Of a stretch of DNA of 6,544 nt, positions 1-5,532 are shown piece after piece. The stretch's first letter is position 1. The number at the start of each line of letters is the position of its first letter. Position numbers and translations under genes: made by a program. The notes beneath the pieces were generated by a model. That model was not told where the DNA came from and did not search any database. It worked only from the letters and a program-made list of their open reading frames with translations. The DNA is from RBG-16-66-20 sp049651845 (GTDB taxonomy: Bacteria > Pseudomonadota > Gammaproteobacteria > Burkholderiales > SG8-39), in contig JBASCW010000102.1 of assembly GCA_049651845.1 (NCBI GenBank), positions 1 to 6,544 of the forward strand, in the 5' to 3' direction.

Positions 1-1081
1 GCTGCGCCTTGGCGAGCGGCTCGGGCGCGGGCGCCTCGGGCGCCTTGGCGGTGGCCGCCGGGCGCTTGGCGGAGGCGAGCTGCGCGCCCTCCTTGCCGAT
101 CGCGCCGCCGATCTCGGCGAGCACCGGCCGCGCCGCGTTGTCGAGCTGCTCCATGCCCCAGCGGCCCGTGTCGGTGTCGAGCAGCTTCACGTACTCGGCG
201 AGATCCTGGTCGCTAGCGTTGCGGTACGCCGCCTGCAGGACGGCGCGGCTCTGGGTGCGCATCTGCGCGCGCATCGCGTTCATCCGCGAGGCCACCTCCT
301 GGCGCGCGTCCTTCGATACGTTCTTGCCGGCCTTCTGCAGGTCGGCGAGCAGCCGGTCCACGACGACGCGCACGATCGCGGTCGCGAGCTCCACGCCGCT
401 CTCGGAATAGCGCGTCACTTCGTCGATCGACTGGATGAGCTTCACGCGTGCGTCCGACGGCGGGCTCGAGCGCACCTTGTCGGCCAGATCCTGCACCGCT
501 TCGGGTGAGGCGTTCCTGAACTCCTGGCCCATCTTGGTCGCCAGCGGCTGGCGCAGCAGCTCGAGAAAGCGCGCCATGCGCTCGGCATCGAGGCCGCCCT
601 TCAGCTTCGCCGCGAGCGCCGCGCCGAGCTTGGCGGCGTCGAAGCCGCTCTCGACCAGGTCGCTCACCGCCTTGACGTCGGCGGCGTCGAGGCTCTGGCG
701 CTTCTGGTCGCCGAAGATCGTGCGCAGCATGATCTCGCGCGCATAGGGCTGAAAATGCGTCTTGATGCCGGAGGTTTCGATCACCTCGGCGATCAGTTGA
801 TCGGGGTTGGTCGGCACCGGTTTGGCGGCGGCCGGCTTCGCGGCCGCGGGCGCCGCCGCCTGCTTGGGTGAATCGGCGGCCTTCGGCGCTTCCGCCGCCT
901 TGCCGGGTTCGGCCGCTTTGGCCGGTGCCTTCGCCGCATCCGCGGCGGGCTGCGGCGTGCTCGCGGCGGGTTTGGGCGGCGGCGCGTCCTCCTCGAACAG
1001 GAAAAACCACGCGCCGGCGGCGGCGAGCAGGACCACGACGCCCGCCAGGATCTTGGTTCGATTGTTGATCTCGATGGCCAT
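1..1081 (-). CDS. Membrane-anchored helical protein of unknown function, DUF2059-like (C-terminus beyond window)
   Basis: The frame is open for 360 codons from ATG at 1081 to the left edge with no stop, so the C-terminus is missing. I do not recognise a named gene. Residues 11-29 form one hydrophobic segment (ILAGVVVLLAAAGAWFFLF) after a short polar start, suggesting a signal anchor with the rest in the periplasm. Residues 32-92 are an Ala/Pro/Lys-rich spacer. Residues 93-338 look globular and helix-rich. Two places, FLELLRQPLATKMGQEF (172-188) and LAEYVKLLDTDTGRWGMEQL (294-313), share the pattern of a helix followed by a short-residue-G turn that I associate with DUF2059; this is an inferred, distant resemblance. 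Beyond 338 the sequence becomes Ala/Pro/Lys-rich again. The start is supported by an AAGGA site 6 bases upstream. The gene is divergent from the cNMP-binding gene at 1199. No catalytic motif is visible. Confidence 0.8.
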   Translation of the reverse strand, partial: MAIEINNRTKILAGVVVLLAAAGAWFFLFEEDAPPPKPAASTPQPAADAAKAPAKAAEPGKAAEAPKAADSPKQAAAPAAAKPAAAKPVPTNPDQLIAEVIETSGIKTHFQPYAREIMLRTIFGDQKRQSLDAADVKAVSDLVESGFDAAKLGAALAAKLKGGLDAERMARFLELLRQPLATKMGQEFRNASPEAVQDLADKVRSSPPSDARVKLIQSIDEVTRYSESGVELATAIVRVVVDRLLADLQKAGKNVSKDARQEVASRMNAMRAQMRTQSRAVLQAAYRNASDQDLAEYVKLLDTDTGRWGMEQLDNAARPVLAEIGGAIGKEGAQLASAKRPAATAKAPEAPAPEPLAKAQ

Positions 1082-1087
1082 GTGCAA

Positions 1088-1094
1088 TCCTTCC
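1088..1094 (-). promoter_or_regulatory. Ribosome binding site of the membrane-anchored protein
   Basis: Read on the minus strand this is GGAAGGA. Its AAGGA core ends 6 bases before the ATG at 1081, which is normal spacing. It fixes the start of the left-hand gene. Confidence 0.65.
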
Positions 1095-1121
1095 GTCGGG
1101 CTGCGACGTGCGGGGGGGGTC

Positions 1122-1127
1122 ATGATA
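1122..1127 (-). promoter_or_regulatory. Possible -10 element for the left-hand minus-strand gene
   Basis: The minus strand reads TATCAT here, matching five of six bases of the sigma-70 -10 consensus. I find no good -35 hexamer 16-18 bases further upstream. A run of eight C on the minus strand (1112-1119) lies directly downstream, where the discriminator and start of transcription would be. The 117-base divergent gap needs a promoter in each direction, which is the main reason for listing this weak match. Confidence 0.25.
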
Positions 1128-1164
1128 CCCGCGCCTCCGGCCGCGCGCGAGTTGGCGCCGGCGA

Positions 1165-1192
1165 TTGCCGCAGCGAGCGGGTGGGTTAGACT
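1165..1192 (+). promoter_or_regulatory. Possible promoter of the cNMP-binding gene
   Basis: TTGCCG (1165-1170) and TAGACT (1187-1192) each match four of six consensus bases and are 16 bases apart. The predicted start of transcription falls near 1199, the A of the preferred ATG, and no Shine-Dalgarno sequence precedes that ATG, so the message could be leaderless. This is a by-eye match and could be chance in GC-rich DNA. Confidence 0.25.
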
Positions 1193-1198
1193 TTGCAG

Positions 1199-1735
1199 AT
1201 GGCAGAAGAGCACACAACCGCGTTACGCAGCATGACGCTCTGCCGCACGCTGTCGGCGGCCGAGCTCGCGAGCATCGCGCGCATCGTCGTCGAGCGCACG
1301 GTCGCCACGGGCAAGGACCTGTTCCGCGAAGGCGACGCGGGCGACGGCCTTTATCTCGTGGTCTCCGGCGAAATCAACGTCATCAAGCTCGGCACCGAGG
1401 GCGAGCTCGTGCTCGCCAAGATGGGCCCGGGCGCGGTGCTGGGCGAGATGTCCCTGATCACCGCGGACGCGCGCTCGGCGACCGGCCGCGCGCAAAGCGA
1501 TGCGGTGGTCCTGCACCTGCCTTCGGCGGGATTTCGGCGGCTCATCGATTCAGGCTCGACCGCGGCGCTGAAGATCTCCTGCGCGATCGCCGAAGTGCTG
1601 GCGCGGCGCCTCGCGGCGATGAACAACCTCGTGCTCGGGCTCTCGGCCAAGCCGCACCCCGCGGACAAGACCCAGGGCATGAAGACGCAGGACCTGCGCG
1701 AGCTGCACCGTACGATGCAGGTCTGGTCGTTCTAG
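1199..1735 (+). CDS. Stand-alone cyclic nucleotide-binding domain protein (Crp/PKA-R fold, no HTH)
   Basis: The 178-residue product is essentially one cNMP-binding beta-roll domain. Counting from the upstream TTG at 1193, which would add two residues, the domain covers about 14-145. It shows the FREGDAGDGLYLVVSGEINV strand pair (44-63) and a phosphate-binding cassette GEMSLITADARSATGRA (84-100). The Gly-Glu and Arg-Ser of the cassette are the positions that contact the cyclic phosphate and ribose in CRP and PKA-R, so ligand binding is plausible. No helix-turn-helix or enzymatic domain follows, only a helix (about 125-150) and a short tail ending VWSF. It therefore probably acts through protein contacts instead of binding DNA; partner and ligand are unknown. 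I prefer ATG 1199 over TTG 1193; neither has a clear ribosome binding site. It is divergent from the membrane-anchored gene and converges on ychF. Confidence 0.88.
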   Translation: MAEEHTTALRSMTLCRTLSAAELASIARIVVERTVATGKDLFREGDAGDGLYLVVSGEINVIKLGTEGELVLAKMGPGAVLGEMSLITADARSATGRAQSDAVVLHLPSAGFRRLIDSGSTAALKISCAIAEVLARRLAAMNNLVLGLSAKPHPADKTQGMKTQDLRELHRTMQVWSF

Positions 1736-1737
1736 GA

Positions 1738-1780
1738 ACGGGGCGCGCTGCGAGCCGCGGTTTAGATGCGGCGCCCCCGT
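1738..1780. terminator. GC-rich hairpin between convergent genes, possible bidirectional terminator
   Basis: ACGGGGCGC (1738-1746) can pair with GCGCCCCCGT (1771-1780) with one bulged C, and an inner stem GCCGC/GCGGC (1754-1758 with 1768-1772) can also form. A perfect 10-base palindrome ACCCCGGGGT follows at 1781-1790. There is no T-run on either strand, so it does not fit the classic intrinsic terminator. Its place in the 64-base gap between the stops at 1735 and 1800 makes a role in transcript ends likely. Confidence 0.35.
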
Positions 1781-1799
1781 ACCCCGGGGTGCCTCCGAC

Positions 1800-2894
1800 C
1801 TAGACGTTGAAGCGGAAGTGCATGACGTCGCCGTCGCGCACGACGTATTCCTTGCCTTCGACGCGCAGTTTGCCGGCTTCTTTCGCGCCCGCCTCGCCCT
1901 GGCCGGCGATGTAGTCGTCGTAGGCGGTGACCTCGGCGCGGATGAAGCCGCGCTCGAAATCGGTGTGGATCGCGCCGGCGGCCTGCGGCGCGGTGGCGCC
2001 AACCGGCACGGTCCAGGCACGCACTTCCTTCGGCCCGGCGGTGAAGTAGGTCTGCAGGCCGAGCAGCTGGTAGCCGGCGCGGATCACGCGCGCGAGTCCC
2101 GGCTCTTCCATGCCCATGTCGGCGAGGAACAGCTTCCTGTCTTCCTCGGGCATGTCGGCGATCTGCGCTTCGAGCGCCGCGCAGATCGCCACCACGGGCG
2201 CGCCCTCCTTCTTTGCGCGCGCTTCGACCGCGGCGAGCAGCGGGTTGTTCTTGAAACCGTTCTCGGAGACGTTGGCGACGTACAGCGTCGGCTTCATGGT
2301 GAGCAGGAACAGCGGCTTGAGCACCGCGAGCTCTTCCTTCGACCAGTCCACGGCGCGCACGGGCTTGCCCTCGTCGAGCGCCTGCTGCGCCTTCTCGAGC
2401 ACCGCGACCAGGCGCCGCGCTTCCTTGTCGCCGCCCGTCTTCGCCACCTTGGCGTACTTCTGCAGCTGCTTCTCCACGGCGGCGAGGTCCGCGAGCGCGA
2501 GCTCGGTGTTGATCACCTCGATGTCGGAAAGCGGGTCCACCTTGCTCGCGACATGGATCACGTTCGGATCCTCGAAGCAGCGCACCACGTGCGCGATCGC
2601 GTCGGTCTCGCGGATGTTGGCGAGGAACTGGTTGCCGAGCCCCTCGCCCTTGGAGGCGCCCGCCACCAGCCCAGCGATGTCGACGAACTCGACCACCGCG
2701 GGGATCACCTTCTGCGGCTTCTCGATCGCCGCCAGGCCCGCGAGGCGTGCGTCGGGCACCTCGACGATGCCGACGTTCGGCTCGATGGTGCAGAACGGAT
2801 AGTTCTCGGCCGCAATGCCCGACTTGGTGAGCGCGTTGAACAGCGTGGACTTGCCCACGTTCGGCAGGCCCACGATCCCGCAGCGCAGGCTCAT
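1800..2894 (-). CDS. ychF: Ribosome-binding ATPase YchF (Obg-family P-loop NTPase)
   Basis: The 364-residue length and motif order match YchF/OLA1. The P-loop is GLPNVGKST (9-17), the switch region lies around NYPFCTIEPNVG (31-42), and the G3 motif is DIAGLV (72-77). The usual NKxD specificity motif is replaced by NVSE (208-211), the known family feature that goes with preference for ATP over GTP. An alpha-helical insert lies at about 120-200 and a C-terminal TGS domain from about 280, ending DVMHFRFNV as is typical. It is a cytosolic protein that binds ribosomes and, in E. coli, is linked to oxidative stress response and translation initiation. Its ATG overlaps the pth stop as ATGA, which suggests translational coupling. 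Only a weak A/G-rich stretch, also coding for the Pth tail, serves as ribosome binding site. It is the last gene of the cluster. Confidence 0.98.
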   Translation of the reverse strand: MSLRCGIVGLPNVGKSTLFNALTKSGIAAENYPFCTIEPNVGIVEVPDARLAGLAAIEKPQKVIPAVVEFVDIAGLVAGASKGEGLGNQFLANIRETDAIAHVVRCFEDPNVIHVASKVDPLSDIEVINTELALADLAAVEKQLQKYAKVAKTGGDKEARRLVAVLEKAQQALDEGKPVRAVDWSKEELAVLKPLFLLTMKPTLYVANVSENGFKNNPLLAAVEARAKKEGAPVVAICAALEAQIADMPEEDRKLFLADMGMEEPGLARVIRAGYQLLGLQTYFTAGPKEVRAWTVPVGATAPQAAGAIHTDFERGFIRAEVTAYDDYIAGQGEAGAKEAGKLRVEGKEYVVRDGDVMHFRFNV

Positions 2895-3631
2895 TTCTTC
2901 TTGCCGAACAGGGAACCGAAAAGGCCTTTCGCGACGGGTTTTTCCGGCGCCGGCTGTGGCTTGGGTTCTGCTTTCACTTCGGGCCTGGGTTCTGCTTCCA
3001 CTTCGGATTTGGCTTCCGGCTTCTTCACCGCAGGCTTTTCCTGGTCCACGCTATGCAGCTTCTGCATGGCGCCCTGCAGATCGCCGCCGAGGCACAGCGG
3101 CAGGATCTCGATGCTGCGCGCGATCGCCTCGTCGATGGCCGCGCGCTCGTCGGCCGAAGGCTTCTGCAGCACGTAGTCCGCGACCGCGTTCTTGTCGCCC
3201 GGATGGCCGATGCCCAGGCGCAGACGCCAGTAGTCGTGCGAGCCCAGGCGCTGCGAGATGTCGCGCAGGCCGTTGTGGCCGGCGATGCCGCCGCCCTGCT
3301 TGATCTTCGCGGTGCCCGGCGAGAAATCCAGCTCGTCGTGCACCACCAGGATCTCGGCAGGGGCGATCTTGAAGAAGCCCGCGAGCATCTGCACCGCGCG
3401 CCCGCTCGCGTTCATGAAGCTCTGCGGCAGCACCAGCCAGGCGCCGTTGTCCGGCATGCGGCCGACCAGCGCCTGGTACTTGCCGTCCTTGCGCAGCGCG
3501 ACGCCCGATTGCTGGGCGAAGCGCTCGAGCAGCCAGAAGCCGGCGTTATGGCGCGTGCGTTCGTACTCCTTGCCCGGATTGCCCAGGCCGACGACAAGCC
3601 GGATAGAGCCGTGGCGGATCGCGTCGGACAA
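2891..3631 (-). CDS. pth: Peptidyl-tRNA hydrolase with a long charged C-terminal tail
   Basis: The enzyme cleaves the ester bond of peptidyl-tRNAs released from stalled ribosomes, recycling the tRNA in the cytosol. Residues 1-195 are a complete Pth fold. The positions equivalent to E. coli Asn10, His20, Asn68, Asp93 and Asn114 are present as N18 (GLGNPG), H28 (RTRHNAGF), N74 (FMNASG), D99 (HDELDF) and N120 (GHNGLRD). The protein is 246 residues against about 190-200 usual, because residues 197-246 add a Lys/Glu/Pro/Ala-rich tail with two copies of an EV(E/K)AEP(R/K)P unit and a GLFGSLFGKKK end. The start appears to be TTG at 3631, as no ATG or GTG lies in frame before the conserved core. It begins 3 bases after the rplY stop, with a weak GAAGAAG stretch in the end of rplY as possible ribosome binding site. 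It overlaps ychF by 4 bases. Confidence 0.97.
   Translation of the reverse strand: MSDAIRHGSIRLVVGLGNPGKEYERTRHNAGFWLLERFAQQSGVALRKDGKYQALVGRMPDNGAWLVLPQSFMNASGRAVQMLAGFFKIAPAEILVVHDELDFSPGTAKIKQGGGIAGHNGLRDISQRLGSHDYWRLRLGIGHPGDKNAVADYVLQKPSADERAAIDEAIARSIEILPLCLGGDLQGAMQKLHSVDQEKPAVKKPEAKSEVEAEPRPEVKAEPKPQPAPEKPVAKGLFGSLFGKKK
2958..3005 (-). repeat. 24-bp tandem direct repeat, two copies, inside pth
   Basis: Copies 2958-2981 and 2982-3005 are identical at 22 of 24 positions; they differ at the 4th and 17th bases. Each encodes eight residues, EVEAEPRP then EVKAEPKP. The length keeps the frame. Flanking sequence toward 3030 is a more decayed Lys/Pro/Glu stretch, consistent with tail growth by local duplication. 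Confidence 0.85.
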
Positions 3632-3634
3632 GGC

Positions 3635-4366
3635 TTACTTCTTCTCTTTCTTCTCGGCCGCGTCTCCGCCCGGCTTGCCGCCCTTGTCGCCGGCAGCCGG
3701 CGCGCCTTCGCCCGCCTTCTCGGGAGCCGCCTGCTCCGTGGTCGGCACTTCTGCCGCGGGCACCGCCTCGGCCGCCGCTGCTTCCTCTTCCTCGGTGACC
3801 AGCACCGGCTGAATGACGGTCGCCACCACCGGGTTCTCGCCCTTGTGCAGCACGGCCTCCACGCCCTTGGGCAGCTTGAGCTCGCTGACGTGGATCGAGT
3901 GGCCGATCGTGAGGTGGCTCATGTCGACCTCGATGAATGCCGGCAGGTCATCCGGCAGGCAGCCGATGTCGAGCTCGTTCAGCACGTGGTTGGCGATGCC
4001 GCCCTGCTCCTTGACGCCCGGCGAGACCTCGGCATTGACGAAGTGCAGCGGCACCTTCATGTGGATCTTCTTGTCCTTGGAGACGCGCTGGAAGTCGATG
4101 TGCTGCACGTGCCCCTTCCAGGGGTGCATGTTGAACGCGCGCAGCAGCACGTCCTCGGCCTTGCCGTCGAGCTTGAGCGACAGGATCGAGGCGTGGAACT
4201 TCTCGTTGGTGAGGTGCTGATAGAGCTCCTTGTGGTTGAGCTCGATCGTGACCGCCTCGCCGCTGCCGCCGTAGACGATGCCCGGGACGTTGCCCGTGCG
4301 GCGGAGACGGCGGCTCGCACCCGTCCCTTGCGCCTGGCGCTTGCGCGCCGTGATTTCGATTTTCAT
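3635..4366 (-). CDS. rplY: 50S ribosomal protein bL25, Ctc (TL5) form
   Basis: This is the 5S-rRNA-binding protein of the large subunit. The N-terminal bL25 domain spans about 1-95 (KIEITARKRQ start, then RRTGNVPGIVYGG and the HPWKGHVQHIDFQRV block at 81-95). A C-terminal Ctc/TL5 domain spans about 96-190 (KVPLHFVNAE, GGIANHVLNELDI, LPKGVEAVLHKGENPVVATV). Residues 191-243 form a tail, first acidic (TEEEEAAAAEA), then Ala/Pro/Gly-rich, ending EKKEKK. At 243 residues it is longer than the roughly 200-210 I expect for betaproteobacterial copies, because of this tail. The frame is open to an ATG at 4408, but the ATG at 4366 is clearly the start: it opens the conserved domain and has AAGGAG 7 bases upstream. 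It lies 73 bases after prs and 3 bases before pth. Confidence 0.97.
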   Translation of the reverse strand: MKIEITARKRQAQGTGASRRLRRTGNVPGIVYGGSGEAVTIELNHKELYQHLTNEKFHASILSLKLDGKAEDVLLRAFNMHPWKGHVQHIDFQRVSKDKKIHMKVPLHFVNAEVSPGVKEQGGIANHVLNELDIGCLPDDLPAFIEVDMSHLTIGHSIHVSELKLPKGVEAVLHKGENPVVATVIQPVLVTEEEEAAAAEAVPAAEVPTTEQAAPEKAGEGAPAAGDKGGKPGGDAAEKKEKK

Positions 4367-4373
4367 TTTGCTG

Positions 4374-4379
4374 CTCCTT
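4374..4379 (-). promoter_or_regulatory. Strong Shine-Dalgarno of rplY
   Basis: The minus strand reads AAGGAG here, with 7 bases to the ATG at 4366. It is the best ribosome binding site in the window, fitting the high translation rate of a ribosomal protein, and it rules out the upstream ATG at 4408. Confidence 0.85.
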
Positions 4380-4439
4380 GGTTTTCCGCCGCTTCCGCGA
4401 CCAGACAACGGCGGGATTGATGAAAGCGGGTGAATCTTC

Positions 4440-5411
4440 CTATTCGATAAACAGGGAGCTCACCGAATCCTCGGTGTAGATCCGCAGTATGGTTTCGGCG
4501 AGCAGGCCCGCGACCGAAAGGCTGCGGATCTTGCTGCAGGCACGCGCATCCTCGCGCAGCGGAATGGTGTCGGTCACGACCAGCTCGTCGAGCGCCGACC
4601 CGTCGATGCGCGTCACCGCGTTGCCGGAGAGCACCGCATGAGTGCAGTACGCGACAACCTTTGTTGCGCCCTCGGTCTTGAGCACCCCGGCCGCCTTGCA
4701 CAGCGTGCCCGCGGTGTCCACCATGTCGTCCATGATCACGCAGGTGCGGCCCTTGACCTCGCCGATCACGTTCATCACTTCCGAGACGTTGGCCTTGGGC
4801 CGCCGCTTGTCGATGATCGCGAGGTCGGACTCCAGGCGCTTGGCGAGCGCACGCGCGCGCACCACGCCGCCGACGTCGGGCGAGACCACGATCAGGTCCT
4901 CGTAGCGCTGCTTCCAGACGTCGCCCAGCAGCACCGGCGCGGCGTAGATGTTGTCCACCGGCACGTCGAAGAAGCCCTGGATCTGGTCGGCGTGCAGGTC
5001 CATCGTGAGCACGCGCGCCACGCCCACCGAGGTGAGCATGTTGGCCACCACCTTGGCGCTGATGCCGACGCGCGCCGAGCGCGGGCGCCGGTCCTGGCGC
5101 GCGTAGCCGAAATACGGGATTGCAGCCGACACGCGCGCGGCCGACGAGCGCTTGAGCGCATCGACCATCACCATCAGCTCCATGAGGTTGTCGTTGGTCG
5201 GCTGGCAGGTCGACTGCAGCACGAACACGTCCTTGCCGCGCACGTTCTCCATGATCTCGACCATCACTTCGCCATCGGAGAACTTGTCGACCACCGCGCG
5301 GCCGAGCGACATGTTGAGATGCTTGGCGACGTCCTGCGCGAGCCTGGGGTTGGCGTTGCCCGCGAACACCATCAGGCGCTCCATCGCGGCGTGCGGCGCG
5401 TGCGGGTTCAT
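4440..5411 (-). CDS. prs: Ribose-phosphate pyrophosphokinase (PRPP synthetase, class I)
   Basis: The enzyme transfers pyrophosphate from ATP to ribose 5-phosphate, giving PRPP for purine, pyrimidine, histidine, tryptophan and NAD synthesis. It is cytosolic and usually a hexamer. The two phosphoribosyltransferase-type halves are complete: FSDGE (44-48), the flexible-loop block FGYARQDRRPRSA (101-113), the catalytic-His motif MDLHADQIQGFF (137-148, H140), VVSPDVGGVVRARALAK (175-191), the catalytic-Lys motif DKRRPKANV (201-209, K202) and the ribose-phosphate loop MDDMVDTAGT (227-236). The 323 residues slightly exceed the usual 315 or so. An in-frame ATG at 5384 (residue 10, MERLMVF) is an alternative start; neither has a recognisable Shine-Dalgarno sequence. 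The gene begins 22 bases after the tRNA-Gln CCA end, so its message probably needs tRNA processing, and a five-codon ORF overlaps its start. Confidence 0.98.
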   Translation of the reverse strand: MNPHAPHAAMERLMVFAGNANPRLAQDVAKHLNMSLGRAVVDKFSDGEVMVEIMENVRGKDVFVLQSTCQPTNDNLMELMVMVDALKRSSAARVSAAIPYFGYARQDRRPRSARVGISAKVVANMLTSVGVARVLTMDLHADQIQGFFDVPVDNIYAAPVLLGDVWKQRYEDLIVVSPDVGGVVRARALAKRLESDLAIIDKRRPKANVSEVMNVIGEVKGRTCVIMDDMVDTAGTLCKAAGVLKTEGATKVVAYCTHAVLSGNAVTRIDGSALDELVVTDTIPLREDARACSKIRSLSVAGLLAETILRIYTEDSVSSLFIE

Positions 5412-5425
5412 GGACCGGCCTGCAT
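5408..5425 (-). other. Possible five-codon leader ORF overlapping the prs start
   Basis: The minus strand holds ATG CAG GCC GGT CCA TGA (MQAGP then stop). Its stop shares ATGA with the prs start codon, a geometry that permits translational coupling. It has no ribosome binding site of its own, and so short an ORF is easily a chance event. Confidence 0.2.
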
Positions 5426-5433
5426 GGCGGAAA

Positions 5434-5511
5434 TGGCTGGGGCGCTAGGATTCGAACCTAGGAATGCCGGAATCAAAATCCGGTGCCTTAGACCAGCTTG
5501 GCGACGCCCCA
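5434..5511 (-). tRNA. tRNA-Gln (anticodon UUG)
   Basis: All four arms fold. The acceptor TGGGGCG (minus strand, from 5511) pairs with CGCCCCA (5444-5438). The D stem is GCC/GGC, the anticodon stem CCGGA/TCCGG with loop TTTTGAT and anticodon TTG at 5476-5474, and the T arm is CTAGG-TTCGAAT-CCTAG. The discriminator is G and CCA is encoded (5434-5436), 78 bases in all. The U1-A72 acceptor pair and weak first pairs are typical glutamine identity features. It reads CAA and, by wobble, CAG. It starts 21 bases after the ispE stop and ends 22 bases before prs, with no visible promoter or terminator, so it is probably cut from the polycistronic transcript. Confidence 0.98.
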
Positions 5512-5532
5512 TCCGCACTGCGTTCATTGAAA

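Noticed and set aside
1117..1130. GGGT-CATGAT-ACCC as a possible operator in the divergent region
   Set aside because: Only the outer four bases pair; the centre is not symmetric, and the cNMP protein next to it has no DNA-binding domain, so there is no reason to assign it as a binding site.
213..1217. 334-codon open frame on the minus strand overlapping the left-hand gene
   Set aside because: Its product is Arg/Gly-rich without structure, typical of an off-frame reading in GC-rich DNA. The other minus-strand frame starting at 1081 gives a coherent anchor, spacer and helical domain with a good ribosome binding site.
1818..3176. 452-codon plus-strand open frame opposite ychF and pth
   Set aside because: It is antisense to two certain genes, rich in His/Arg/Leu, and has no domain pattern; it mirrors their codon bias.
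4367..4408. Upstream ATG extending rplY by 14 residues
   Set aside because: The extension contains the AAGGAG site for ATG 4366 and codes for a Gly/Ser/Arg-rich stretch absent from bL25 proteins.
3053..4420. 455-codon plus-strand open frame opposite pth and rplY
   Set aside because: Same antisense artefact; its product is His/Arg/Leu/Val-rich low complexity and it spans two well-supported genes.
4367..4439. Possible terminator or attenuator between prs and rplY
   Set aside because: I find no stable stem followed by a T-run in these 73 bases; the only clear signal is the rplY ribosome binding site.
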